Part shown: positions 6,867 through 15,251 of the stretch, one piece after another | Position numbering within the stretch: the stretch's first letter is position 1 | Layout: each line of letters opens with the position of its first letter | DNA from: Actinomycetes bacterium | GTDB lineage: Bacteria > Actinomycetota > Acidimicrobiia > Acidimicrobiales > JAJYPT01 | DNA length: 29,400 nt | Direction of reading: 5' to 3' | NCBI GenBank assembly: GCA_021795135.1 | Contig: JAJYPT010000006.1 | Span: 1 to 29,400, forward strand | The notes under the pieces: generated by a model | The model's database searches: none | Told to the model about the DNA's origin: nothing | What the model saw: the letters and a program-made list of their open reading frames with translations, nothing else | Translations under genes and position numbers: made by a program

Positions 6867-7523
6867 ATGACTTTTTACGATCAAAATGACTACCCTTTAG
6901 TAGATACCCCTGTAACCATTTCCTTTTTGGATTATCCACAAGAAGAATGGTTCTCAAAAATAAAAAAAATAAATCCTGACCAGATAGTAGTATTTGAACC
7001 AAACCAAGTCACTGAATTCTCTCCAGAATCTGGAATGGAACTTACTTTAACTTGGCCTGATCCAGAAGGATTGGGTCAAGTTAAATGCATACTTGAAACA
7101 ATTTACTTTTCATCTGAAGCTACTTATTGGAAACTAAATCCCATATCTGTTTTTGAAATAAACCAACGAAGAGCCTATTCTAGGATAGAAGTTGACTTCA
7201 AAATCAATATAGAAATAGAAAATAATTCTATTTCTGCAAAATTAATTAATTTAAGTTATGAAGGCATGCAGTGTGAACTACTTTGGGTACCGGATTTATT
7301 AGATATAGGTAATAAAGTAAGAACTATTTTTATATATGATTCTCAAGAAATAGTAGCTATATCTGGAGAAGTAGTAAGAATAAAACTCCTCAGACAACAT
7401 AAAGCAAGCGTAGCCATTTTTTTTGATAAATCAAATGAGAGCGATAATCACAATTTTACAAATTATTTTTTTTGTTTAGAAAATATGAAACAAGATCCTT
7501 TACACAAAATAATCAGCCAATAG
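6867..7523 (+). CDS. PilZ-domain protein (probable c-di-GMP receptor)
   Basis: 218 residues. The first ~95 residues form a beta-rich YcgR-like N-terminal region (VDTPVTISFLDYP..., VVFEPNQ). The PilZ domain begins with NQRRAYSR at about residues 99-106 (RxxxR motif) and carries LINLSYEGMQC at about 126-136 (N-x-S-x-x-G motif). Both halves of the c-di-GMP binding signature are intact, so ligand binding is likely. No GGDEF or EAL protein is present in the window. The C-terminus overlaps the convergent PP2C-like gene by 11 bp. The effector output, for example motility, glycan synthesis or adhesion, cannot be read from sequence. Confidence 0.85.
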   Translation: MTFYDQNDYPLVDTPVTISFLDYPQEEWFSKIKKINPDQIVVFEPNQVTEFSPESGMELTLTWPDPEGLGQVKCILETIYFSSEATYWKLNPISVFEINQRRAYSRIEVDFKINIEIENNSISAKLINLSYEGMQCELLWVPDLLDIGNKVRTIFIYDSQEIVAISGEVVRIKLLRQHKASVAIFFDKSNESDNHNFTNYFFCLENMKQDPLHKIISQ

Positions 7524-8325
7524 CTTTTATTAAAATAGCTGTTATATCGTCACACCTGCCAAGTCTAGGATAAGAAGAACAAAATTTATCTTCATTTTCT
7601 AACTTACGCAATAAAGCCGATAAAGGAGCTAGTCCTTGCTCTAATGAAGCTTTTAAGAGTTCATCTACGGAATTAAATACCCCAAAAGGTTTAATAAGTC
7701 TTCTAAAGCCATCAGAAAAAAGTAATAGATATTCAAGATCGGCAATATCTAAAGTATCAAAGATTATTTGAGAAGGATATAAGAACGAATTGGGTTCTAG
7801 ATAATAACTTTTGTTAATGCTACTTTGTTCTTTTTTGAATCCAGTCTCTTGCCTCACCTTAGCCATAATAGTTTTATAATCGCTGGTATCATTATTATAA
7901 ATGGGCAAAAGCTCATTAGCGATATCATCATCTAATGGAACCCTAGAATCGAACAACAACTTAGGAGTAGACTCTTTATAATTGCCTATGATTGCACTAC
8001 AGCTGCCCATTACTCCAATTGAAAATAAACTATTATTTTTAGCAATGGCTAAACTAAAACGAGAAGAATTAGGAGTGTTTAATAAACTTGTGGATTGTTG
8101 TAAAGTGTCTACTAAACTCTCAGATTCTATAGAAGCAATAGTTTCCAAAACAGAATCAGCAAATTTTAATAACTTAGGACTGGGAGGAAAATTTGGAGCA
8201 ATAGAGGCTGATACTATGCCTATAAAATTTTCCTTAAAAAGGTAAGTCTCATGATCTTTTCCAGCAGCAGGAGCAGTAAGTATTTCCCTTATAAAAGTCC
8301 TGCCACCCAGACTAAAAGTTATCAC
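7513..8325 (-). CDS. Divergent PP2C-like protein, possibly catalytically impaired
   Basis: 270 residues with the C-terminal PP2C hallmarks LLFSDGF (about 201-207) and RCDDITAILI (about 257-266), the latter matching the D-N/D-xT motif. The N-terminal hallmarks are eroded. KDHETYLF (23-30) stands where D-x-N-x-D is expected. Residues 36-44 read GIVSASIAP where canonical enzymes have the metal-binding DGMGG. The segment IGVMGSCSAIIG (103-114) replaces VGDSRAYL. Two metal-ligand aspartates seem missing, so this may be a pseudophosphatase or a very divergent enzyme. The GTG start at 8325 has AAGGAAGGA upstream. The gene lies 31 bp downstream of tRNA-Leu on the same strand and may share its transcript. 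Confidence 0.65.
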   Translation of the reverse strand: MITFSLGGRTFIREILTAPAAGKDHETYLFKENFIGIVSASIAPNFPPSPKLLKFADSVLETIASIESESLVDTLQQSTSLLNTPNSSRFSLAIAKNNSLFSIGVMGSCSAIIGNYKESTPKLLFDSRVPLDDDIANELLPIYNNDTSDYKTIMAKVRQETGFKKEQSSINKSYYLEPNSFLYPSQIIFDTLDIADLEYLLLFSDGFRRLIKPFGVFNSVDELLKASLEQGLAPLSALLRKLENEDKFCSSYPRLGRCDDITAILIKAIG

Positions 8326-8356
8326 CTACTATTCCTTCCTTGTCTGTTTTTCCACG

Positions 8357-8440
8357 TGAGCGAGGGGGGATTTGAACCCCCACGTCTTTGCAGACACAGA
8401 AACCTGAATCCTGCGCGTCTACCTATTCCGCCACTCGCCC
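8357..8440 (-). tRNA. tRNA-Leu(CAG)
   Basis: Class II tRNA with acceptor GGGCGAG / CTCGCTC, discriminator A and no encoded CCA (CGT follows). The anticodon stem CAGGA/TTCTG carries loop TTCAGGT, giving CAG. The variable arm TGTCTGCAAAGACG and T-arm GTTCAAATC are clear. A tRNA-Leu divergent from fhaA is also found next to M. tuberculosis fhaA, so this is conserved synteny. Confidence 0.95.
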
Positions 8441-8535
8441 TAGAAACAATGTGTCAATTTTTTAAAAAGATAAGGTTAGTTTATATGTACAATTACTCGC
8501 CTAGCTCACTAATAGCAAGATAAAAACGAACAATT

Positions 8536-9192
8536 ATGGGACTTGAACAATTTGAACGAAGATTAGAACGACTAGTTGAAGGAACTTTTGCAAAAGCCTT
8601 TAAGGGTCAACTACAACCAGTTGAAGTAGGTCGTCGATTAAAAAGAGAAATGGATCTAAACCGAACTATAGGTTCTCGCGGTCTAATTTCTCCTAATTAT
8701 TTTTTAGTTGATTTATCCCCTGTGGATTTTGATCGTTTTCAACAATTTGAAGAAGCTTTTAAAAAAGAGCTTGTGGCAGAAATACGAGACAATGCACTCA
8801 AAGAAGGCTACCATTTCGTAGGTCCCATACAAGTAGAGCTTCAAGAAGATGAGTCGTTAAAGCCAGGAATTTTTTTAGTTACGACCGAAACAAGACAAAG
8901 TGGAGAATTCAATCAATCTTTTGTTGTCGTATTGCCAGATGGAAAACAGGTTCCAATAGAAGACAAGCCTCTTTGTATTGGAAGATTACCCACTTGCGAC
9001 ATAGTATTGACCGACCCTAATATTAGTCGACAACATGCTCAGTTGACACGAGAAGGAGATGGTGTAATTTTAACTGATCTTCGTTCTACTAATGGCACAA
9101 TAGTAAATGGAGTTATGATTTCAGAAAAACGTTTATCAAGTGGAGATGAATTTACTATAGGAACCACCACTCTAAGACTAGAGATTTTCTAA
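8536..9192 (+). CDS. fhaA: FhaA: DUF3662 plus FHA-domain protein
   Basis: 218 residues. The N-terminal DUF3662 domain (about 1-120; LEQFERRLERLVEGTFAKAF, PVEVGRRLKREMD, PNYFLVDLSP) is specific to FhaA. The C-terminal FHA domain (about 142-215) has IGRLPTCDIVL, SRQHAQL and STNGTIVNG, the complete phosphothreonine-binding set. FhaA in mycobacteria binds phosphorylated partners such as MviN and tunes peptidoglycan synthesis. The protein is much shorter than the ~527-residue M. tuberculosis FhaA because the long low-complexity linker is absent. It is first gene of the fhaA-fhaB-pstP-pbpA-pknB operon. The ATG lacks a clear Shine-Dalgarno sequence. Confidence 0.93.
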   Translation: MGLEQFERRLERLVEGTFAKAFKGQLQPVEVGRRLKREMDLNRTIGSRGLISPNYFLVDLSPVDFDRFQQFEEAFKKELVAEIRDNALKEGYHFVGPIQVELQEDESLKPGIFLVTTETRQSGEFNQSFVVVLPDGKQVPIEDKPLCIGRLPTCDIVLTDPNISRQHAQLTREGDGVILTDLRSTNGTIVNGVMISEKRLSSGDEFTIGTTTLRLEIF

Positions 9193-9194
9193 AC

Positions 9195-9689
9195 ATGCCT
9201 CAATCTTTGCTAGAAATTTTAAAATATTTCCTTATAGCTTTACTATGGCTCTTTTTCCTAAGAGTTACTAGAGCTGTTTGGGCTGAAGTTAAAATGACTG
9301 ATACTAATGTAGCGTCTGTGGTACCAGAAAGATCTAGATCTCCAAAAGCAACATTTTCAGCCCCCACTACAACCACATACACCTCTAAACCAATAAAAGG
9401 GATGAAACTAAAAATACTTGAACCTTCGTCTCAAAAAAATCAAGTGTTTACTTTGGAAAATGAAACTACAATAGGAAGATCTATGGGTTGCACCATTCCT
9501 CTTCAAAATGATACTTATGTTTCACACCAACATGCCAGAATATTTCAAAGAGATGCTAAATTATGGTTAGAAGATACTAATTCTACAAATGGCACTTTCC
9601 TCAATGGAGAAAAGCTCTCCTCTCCGGCAATCATCAAAAAAGGAGATCGAGTGAAAATAGGCGAAACGTTATTTGAGGTTATTAAATGA
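9195..9689 (+). CDS. fhaB: FhaB: membrane-anchored FHA-domain protein
   Basis: 164 residues. One N-terminal hydrophobic span (about 7-25, ILKYFLIALLWLFFLRV) is followed by a Ser/Thr/Pro-rich linker of ~50 residues. An FHA domain at about 72-164 contains TIGRSMGCTIPL, SHQHARI and STNGTFLNG. Its layout matches FhaB/FipA, which is a substrate of the PASTA kinase and links signalling to division and wall synthesis. It starts 2 bp after the fhaA stop and overlaps pstP by 4 bp (ATGA), so expression is tightly coupled. Confidence 0.92.
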   Translation: MPQSLLEILKYFLIALLWLFFLRVTRAVWAEVKMTDTNVASVVPERSRSPKATFSAPTTTTYTSKPIKGMKLKILEPSSQKNQVFTLENETTIGRSMGCTIPLQNDTYVSHQHARIFQRDAKLWLEDTNSTNGTFLNGEKLSSPAIIKKGDRVKIGETLFEVIK

Positions 9690-10954
9690 CTAGACTACGT
9701 TGGGGATCAGCTACCGACGTAGGAAGAGTTCGAGCCAACAATCAAGATCATGTACTAGTAACTGGATCTCTTTTTGCAGTAGCAGATGGAATGGGCGGCC
9801 ACGTGGGTGGGGAAATTGCTTCTCAAACAGCTATAAACGCATTGCAAAAAGAGTTTGAAAAAGATTCTTCTATTGACAGCTTAATAAAGTCTGCTAAAAA
9901 CGCCAATAAAGCTGTATGGCAACGTTCTCAAAAAGAAGCCAATTTAAAGGGAATGGGAACTACTTTAACTGCTGTTGGTTTAATCAAAAACAACAATGAA
10001 GAAGAGTTAGGAATCGTAAATGTTGGAGATTCTCGTGCATATCTATTGCAAAATGGTGAACTTAGTCAAATAACTGAAGATCACAGCTTAGTAGAAGAAG
10101 CTGTAAGAAGTGGTCAACTAAGTGCAGAAGAGGCTATTCATCACTCTAGTAGGCATATACTTACTAGAGCAATTGGAATTGAACAAGACGTTGAAGTTGA
10201 TAACTGGATTATACTTCCCTATAAAGGCGATCGAATTTTACTTTGTAGTGACGGGTTGATCAATGAAGTAGATGACTCCCATATAGCTCAAATTTTACGC
10301 GAACATAAAGATCCCCAAAAAGCAGCTGATTTTTTGGTTGAAAAAGCTAAATCAAATGGGGGCAGCGATAATATATCAGTTGTGGTTATTGATATATTAG
10401 AAGATGAAGTTTCTACTAAAGCTACCTCTACCAACCCTACTTCTTTGCCTGTTGATTCTACCCCTCATAAAAATGTTATAGACGATTTGGAATATCCTTC
10501 TGCTGCACCTATAAGTTCTTTTACTCCCAGTAAAAACAAATCTAAACCTTTACACGCAATGCCTAAAAAGAAAATTTTTACACTAAGAGTTGTTATATTT
10601 ATATTTCTCCTACTTTTAGTTATAGGTGGAGCCATTGGTGTTGTTGACTGGTATGCAAAAGATTCTTATTTTGTAGGCTTGAAAAAAAATCAAATTGTAA
10701 TTTTTCAAGGGCGACCAGGAGGAGTTTTATGGTTCAAGCCTCAAATAGTAGATAAAACACCTTATAATACTTCCCAAATTCTAGCTTTTCATATTGCATC
10801 ATTAGAGGCAGGACAAAAAGAACCTTCCTTTAGTGCCTCTAAACGCTTCGTTCATAACCTCATCAAAGAAGCCAAACAACAAAAAACTTTTGCCGCCAAT
10901 ACACCTCCCCCTGTCAATGCCTCTTCAACAACTACATCAACTGGTCTAGGATAG
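9686..10954 (+). CDS. pstP: PstP-type PP2C Ser/Thr phosphatase with membrane anchor
   Basis: 422 residues. The catalytic domain (about 1-245) has all PP2C metal motifs: RANNQDH, VADGMGGHVGGE, VNVGDSRAYLL, LLCSDGL and GGSDNISVVVID. A ~50-residue linker is followed by a membrane span at about 298-320 (VVIFIFLLLLVIGGAIGVV) and a ~100-residue extracytoplasmic part ending in a Ser/Thr-rich tail. In mycobacteria this enzyme dephosphorylates PknA/PknB and wall-synthesis substrates. It overlaps fhaB by 4 bp, and pbpA follows after 8 bp. In M. tuberculosis rodA would come next; here it is absent. Confidence 0.95.
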   Translation: MTRLRWGSATDVGRVRANNQDHVLVTGSLFAVADGMGGHVGGEIASQTAINALQKEFEKDSSIDSLIKSAKNANKAVWQRSQKEANLKGMGTTLTAVGLIKNNNEEELGIVNVGDSRAYLLQNGELSQITEDHSLVEEAVRSGQLSAEEAIHHSSRHILTRAIGIEQDVEVDNWIILPYKGDRILLCSDGLINEVDDSHIAQILREHKDPQKAADFLVEKAKSNGGSDNISVVVIDILEDEVSTKATSTNPTSLPVDSTPHKNVIDDLEYPSAAPISSFTPSKNKSKPLHAMPKKKIFTLRVVIFIFLLLLVIGGAIGVVDWYAKDSYFVGLKKNQIVIFQGRPGGVLWFKPQIVDKTPYNTSQILAFHIASLEAGQKEPSFSASKRFVHNLIKEAKQQKTFAANTPPPVNASSTTTSTGLG

Positions 10955-10962
10955 GAAAACTA

Positions 10963-12411
10963 TTGAATCGACAAATTAAAAAACTGGCTTACTCAATAAT
11001 TTTCCTTTTTGTAATATTGTTCTTGCAATTGAACAATATTCAAATATTACAAGCTCACAAATTAAATAATGCTCCAGGTAATAACCGAAAAGTTATTAGT
11101 TCCTTTAGCAGACCTCGAGGAGCTATAGAAACTTCAGATGGAACCGTAGTAGCTCAATCAGTTCCAGTCAAAGATAGCCTCAAACTACTAAGGCAATATC
11201 CTGAAGGAAGTCTGTTTGCTCCTATTACTGGCTTCTATTCGTTAAATTATGGATCATCAGGTATTGAAGCTTCTTATAACTCTCAACTAACAGGACACAA
11301 TTTACCAATTACAAGCTTGTCAAGTTTATTTTCATCCCATACTCAAGTCGGAAATGTAATATTGACAGCTTCTAACAAAATACAAAAAGCAGCCCAACAA
11401 GCTCTGGGAAACCACAAAGGGGCTGTAGTGGCTCTAAATCCAAAGACTGGAGCTATCCTTGCTCTTTGGAGTTATCCATCTTACAACCCAAACCCCCTTG
11501 CTTCACATAATGGCGCTCAAGAACAAGCTGCCTGGCAAAAAGACACTACCGGATCTAATCCAATGCTAGATAGGGCAATAAGTCGTACTTATCCACCTGG
11601 CTCTACTTTTAAAGTGGTTACCTCTTCTGCTGTTTTAGATCAAATGCCTTCATTAGCATCTCATAGTTTCAAATACAGAACCAAAATCAAACTACCTGAT
11701 ACTACTCATTATCTTCATAACTTTATGAGTGAAAATTGTGGAGGTACAATGCCTACACTATTTAAGGTATCTTGTGATACAGGTTATTCAAAAATAGGTT
11801 TAGATCTTGGTCCTCAAAGGTTGGCAAGTGAAGCCAGTCGGTTTGGAATAGGCAAAGTTCCTCCTATAGATATTCCAGGTGCTGCTGCTTCTACTTTCCC
11901 CCCTGTTTCTAGCTTTCATAACAACTTAGCTACTTTAGCTTATTCAGCCATTGGTCAATACGACGTAGCTCTTACTCCCTTACAAGACGCCCTTTTGGGA
12001 GCAGCTATTGCAAATAAAGGTGTTATAATGAAACCTCACTTGGTTTCCCAAATACGCAATAATCAAGGAAAACTTTTACAAACTATTTCCCCTTCTCCTT
12101 GGTTGCATGCAACTAGCTCAAAAACCGCTGCTTATGTTACCAATATGATGATTGGAGTAGTCAATGGAAGTGGGGGAACTGCTAATAATATGCAAATACC
12201 TGGAGTTCAAGTAGCTGCTAAAACAGGTACTGCTCAAACTTCAGGTAATCTAAAAGATTCTTGGATGTTAGCTTTTGCTCCAGCTCATAATCCTACAGTT
12301 GTTGTAGCAGCATTTGTAGCGGCCGAACCAGGTCTTACAAATCAAACAGGTTCAGCACAAGCAGGACCTGTTGCCAAAGCAGTTATAAAAGCAGCTCTAC
12401 AAATACCATGA
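10963..12411 (+). CDS. pbpA: PbpA-type class B penicillin-binding protein (transpeptidase)
   Basis: 482 residues with an N-terminal membrane anchor (about 9-26). The transpeptidase motifs are in order: STFK at 214-217 (nucleophile Ser214), SCD at 270-272 and KTGT at 420-423. The middle motif has Asp rather than the SxN of mycobacterial PbpA; SxD is known from PBP2-type enzymes. It crosslinks peptidoglycan during growth. The start is TTG at 10963, with GGATAGGA about 7 bases upstream. It lies between pstP and pknB in a kinase/phosphatase operon. A SEDS partner (RodA/FtsW) normally encoded upstream is missing from the operon. Confidence 0.94.
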   Translation: MNRQIKKLAYSIIFLFVILFLQLNNIQILQAHKLNNAPGNNRKVISSFSRPRGAIETSDGTVVAQSVPVKDSLKLLRQYPEGSLFAPITGFYSLNYGSSGIEASYNSQLTGHNLPITSLSSLFSSHTQVGNVILTASNKIQKAAQQALGNHKGAVVALNPKTGAILALWSYPSYNPNPLASHNGAQEQAAWQKDTTGSNPMLDRAISRTYPPGSTFKVVTSSAVLDQMPSLASHSFKYRTKIKLPDTTHYLHNFMSENCGGTMPTLFKVSCDTGYSKIGLDLGPQRLASEASRFGIGKVPPIDIPGAAASTFPPVSSFHNNLATLAYSAIGQYDVALTPLQDALLGAAIANKGVIMKPHLVSQIRNNQGKLLQTISPSPWLHATSSKTAAYVTNMMIGVVNGSGGTANNMQIPGVQVAAKTGTAQTSGNLKDSWMLAFAPAHNPTVVVAAFVAAEPGLTNQTGSAQAGPVAKAVIKAALQIP

Positions 12412-12451
12412 TATTAACTTTTATTAATTCAACTCCTCTTTAGGAAAATTT

Positions 12452-14449
12452 ATGCCTACAACACCCTCTCGAACATATAACGACCGATATGAAGTTGTAC
12501 GACACATCGCTAGAGGAGGCATGGCTGAAGTTTATTTGGCCAAAGATCTTCTTTTGGATCGTTCTGTAGCTGTAAAAGTACTATTCCCAGAATTATCTAC
12601 TGATCATGCTTTTGTGGAACGCTTTAGGAGAGAAGCACAAGCAGCTGCTAATTTGAGTCATGCTAATATCGTTTCTGTATATGATTGGGGAGAATCTCAA
12701 GGAACATATTTCATTGTCATGGAATATGTTGATGGAAAACCTTTATCTGCTATTTTACGAGCAGAAAATAAATTATCTGCTTCAAGGTCTGCTTCAATAG
12801 CAGCCGATGTTGCATCAGCTTTGAGTTTTGCACATAAAAATGGTGTGATTCATAGAGATGTAAAACCTGGAAACGTACTAATAGCTTCAGATGGATCAGT
12901 AAAGGTAGCTGATTTTGGAATAGCAAGAGCTGCCAATACAGATGAAAACCTCACTCAAACAGGGGCGGTTATGGGAACAGCTAGTTACTTTTCCCCAGAA
13001 CAAGCCAGAGGAGAAGGGGTAGATGCTCGAAGTGATGTTTATTCTTTAGGGGTTGTCTTATATGAAATGACTACAGGCCAACCTCCTTTTGAAGGGGATA
13101 ATCCTTTATCTATTGCCTATAAACATGTGACTGAGCCCGTTAAGCCACCTATTCAAGTCAATCCTGCTTTGCCAAAAGCTTTGAATGCAATCATCCTTCA
13201 AGCTATGGCCAAACAACCAGATCATAGATACAATAGCGCTGACGAAATGAGAAAAGATCTACTTCGTTTTCAACAAGGAAATGAAGTAAGAGCAGTTATA
13301 CCTGCAGCTATGGCAGGTATCGAAGCACCGACCCAATCAATAAATGCCACTCGCGTTCAACCTGATGGTATAAGTTCTACTCAATCTATTCCAGTAACCA
13401 AAACAAACGTTCCTCAACAAAGCAATAATAAGAAAAAGGGACTAATTTTATTACTAGTCTTACTGTTGGCTTTATTGATACTCCTTTTTTTGATAGCTCG
13501 TGCTTTAGGGCTGATCGGTTCCAAAAAAGTATCAATACCTAATGTGGTAGGTATGAATGCCTCTAAGGCTGTTGCCATAGTCAAAAAAGATGGTTTGAAA
13601 GTAAAAAAGGATTTAGTCCATTCAAGTGCACCCACAAATACCGTAACAAATGAAACACCTGCAGCTAATTCAAAAGTAGCACCCAATACCACTGTTACTT
13701 TACAGATTAGCAATGGTCCAAGTACTGTAGTAGCTCCGTATTTAGAGGGTAAATCTATAGCTTCTGCTCAAAAGAAACTAAGATCGATGGGCTTAAAATA
13801 TAAAATCCAAAGAAAAGTTACCTCTAGTTATTCAGCCGGCAGTGTTATACATCAATCTCCTTCTTCTGGAACAATAGTTCCAGTTGGATCAACTATTGTA
13901 CTAACTGTAGCCCAGTCTCCTTCTGGTATAGTAGTTCCCAATTTGGTTGGAGATAGCATAGGTCAAGCTGGATATCTTTTAGGACAAGATGGTCTTCGTA
14001 TTGGAACCACCAGTGGAACTTATTCTAATGCTCCTTCTGGACAAGTCGTATCTATTAGCCCAAGTGCTGGAACAACTGTTCCAAAGGGTACAAAAATTAA
14101 TTTAGTAGTCTCAAATGGAACAGCACCAGTTCCCAATGTAATTGGTCAGACCCCTGCGGTTGCTTCTTCTACTCTTCAACAAGCCGGTTATCAAGTTAGT
14201 TCTCAAACTAAAAATGTTTCTAATCCAAACTTGAACGGAATTGTTATAGCACAAAGTCCCACTGCTGGCTCCTCTGCAGCTGCTGGATCAACCGTTACTA
14301 TCACTGTAGGTAGCAGTAGTAGCACTTCTACCACTACTCCTTCGACTACCACTACTACACCTACTACCACTACTCCTTCGACTACCACTACTACCACCAC
14401 TACCCCTACTACTACTTCTTCTACTACTACTAGCACTGCCGGAGGTTGA
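12452..14449 (+). CDS. pknB: PknB-type transmembrane Ser/Thr kinase with four PASTA repeats
   Basis: 665 residues. The kinase domain (about 13-275) has ARGGMAEVY, AVKV (Lys42), Glu61, HRDVKPGN (134-141), ADFG (153-156) and the activation-loop TQT autophosphorylation pair (Thr168/Thr170) before GTASYFSPEQ. A juxtamembrane linker leads to one membrane span (about 331-352). Four PASTA repeats follow (about 357-620), as in M. tuberculosis PknB, which sense muropeptide or lipid II. The C-terminus adds a ~43-residue Thr/Ser/Pro tail with a 12-codon tandem duplication. It is last in the fhaA operon, 40 bp after pbpA with AGGA before the ATG, and convergent with trpG, as in mycobacteria. Confidence 0.96.
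   Translation: MPTTPSRTYNDRYEVVRHIARGGMAEVYLAKDLLLDRSVAVKVLFPELSTDHAFVERFRREAQAAANLSHANIVSVYDWGESQGTYFIVMEYVDGKPLSAILRAENKLSASRSASIAADVASALSFAHKNGVIHRDVKPGNVLIASDGSVKVADFGIARAANTDENLTQTGAVMGTASYFSPEQARGEGVDARSDVYSLGVVLYEMTTGQPPFEGDNPLSIAYKHVTEPVKPPIQVNPALPKALNAIILQAMAKQPDHRYNSADEMRKDLLRFQQGNEVRAVIPAAMAGIEAPTQSINATRVQPDGISSTQSIPVTKTNVPQQSNNKKKGLILLLVLLLALLILLFLIARALGLIGSKKVSIPNVVGMNASKAVAIVKKDGLKVKKDLVHSSAPTNTVTNETPAANSKVAPNTTVTLQISNGPSTVVAPYLEGKSIASAQKKLRSMGLKYKIQRKVTSSYSAGSVIHQSPSSGTIVPVGSTIVLTVAQSPSGIVVPNLVGDSIGQAGYLLGQDGLRIGTTSGTYSNAPSGQVVSISPSAGTTVPKGTKINLVVSNGTAPVPNVIGQTPAVASSTLQQAGYQVSSQTKNVSNPNLNGIVIAQSPTAGSSAAAGSTVTITVGSSSSTSTTTPSTTTTTPTTTTPSTTTTTTTTPTTTSSTTTSTAGG
14331..14394 (+). 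repeat. 36-nt tandem duplication in the pknB Thr-rich tail
   Basis: The 28-base units 14331-14358 and 14367-14394 are identical and offset by exactly 36 nt (12 codons), within a longer run of ACT/ACC codons. They encode TTTPSTTTTTPT-like repeats. Such tracts expand and contract by slippage without changing frame. Confidence 0.85.
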
Positions 14450-14493
14450 TCCTAATGTGGAATAATGCTTATTAGTTTTGTTAGAAGAAATAA

Positions 14494-15081
14494 TTAAGCT
14501 TTAGTGTGAACTAGCCCTAAAAAATTAGCTAGTATTTGATGCCCAACATCTGTTAAAATGGATTCAGGGTGAAATTGTACCCCTTCTACAGCTAAGTTTT
14601 TGTGACGCAAAGCCATAATAATACCATTAGAAGTCTCAGCGGTAATTTCTAATTCTTTAGGAAAATTTTCTTTAGATACCATCAAAGAGTGGTATCTAGT
14701 GGCATCAAAAGGATTTTTCAATCCCGCCAAAATACCTTGTCCTTGGTGAAAAACTGGAGAAGTCTTACCATGAACTATTTCTCCTGCTTGTATTACTTGT
14801 CCCCCAAAAACTTCGGCAATACATTGGTGCCCCAAGCAAACACCTAAAATAGGAAGTTCTCCAGCTAGTAGTTCAATAACTTTATTACTGATTCCCGCAT
14901 CTTTAGGTGTACCGGGACCTGGAGAAATAACAATAGCGTCTATATCCATAGATGAAATGTTTTTAATGGATACTTCGTCATTTCTCTTTACGATAGGGTT
15001 ACAATCTAGTTCACCAAGATATTGAACTAAGTTGTAAACAAAAGAATCATAATTATCAATTACTAAAACTTGCTTTTTCAT
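14494..15081 (-). CDS. trpG: Glutamine amidotransferase of anthranilate or aminodeoxychorismate synthase (TrpG/PabA)
   Basis: 195 residues, the full length of a class I glutaminase subunit. The start VLVIDNYDSFVYNLVQYL, the PGPGTP oxyanion segment, the nucleophile elbow GVCLGHQ (Cys82) and the HPES motif (His171, Glu173) complete the triad. It supplies ammonia from glutamine to a TrpE or PabB partner, which is not in the window; actinobacterial copies next to pknB are annotated trpG and may serve both tryptophan and folate synthesis. It converges on pknB with a 44-bp gap. The ATG at 15081 has no clear Shine-Dalgarno sequence, so translation may be leaderless or weak. Confidence 0.93.
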   Translation of the reverse strand: MKKQVLVIDNYDSFVYNLVQYLGELDCNPIVKRNDEVSIKNISSMDIDAIVISPGPGTPKDAGISNKVIELLAGELPILGVCLGHQCIAEVFGGQVIQAGEIVHGKTSPVFHQGQGILAGLKNPFDATRYHSLMVSKENFPKELEITAETSNGIIMALRHKNLAVEGVQFHPESILTDVGHQILANFLGLVHTKA

Positions 15082-15215
15082 TAATATAAAATCTACTAGA
15101 TATAAAGCTTTCTAGCTGATGATTTAAAAATCCAAAATTTTAAGCTCTTTTACGTACTTTTCGGCAATTACAACCTCAATAGTTTGTAATTTTTATTAAT
15201 AATTTCCACTTTACT

Positions 15216-15251
15216 CTTTCTAGCCTACCTACCAGTAGGTAGGCTAGAAAG
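15216..15251. promoter_or_regulatory. 36-bp palindrome abutting the desaturase start codon (operator or leader hairpin)
   Basis: The arms 15216-15232 and 15235-15251 are 17-bp perfect inverted repeats around CA. The right arm is GTAGGTAGGCTAGAAAG and ends at the base before the ATG. The core CTACCTACC-AGTAGGTAG resembles the TACC-TAC...GTAGGTA style of TetR-family operators. As RNA it would fold into a hairpin that hides the only SD-like bases (GGTAGG). It lies in the divergent trpG/desaturase gap. Confidence 0.7.

Noticed and set aside
7982..8523. Plus-strand open frames around tRNA-Leu and the PP2C-like gene
   Set aside because: They are antisense to the PP2C-like gene or read through the tRNA-Leu gene; no domain is visible.
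14331..14410. CRISPR-like or mobile repeat
   Set aside because: The repeats are in-frame codon repeats within pknB without spacers or flanking features.
13414..14436. Minus-strand frames opposite pknB, including a Val-rich 77-codon one
   Set aside because: The Val-rich frame is the antisense reading of the Thr codon repeat and the other lies opposite the membrane span and PASTA repeats.
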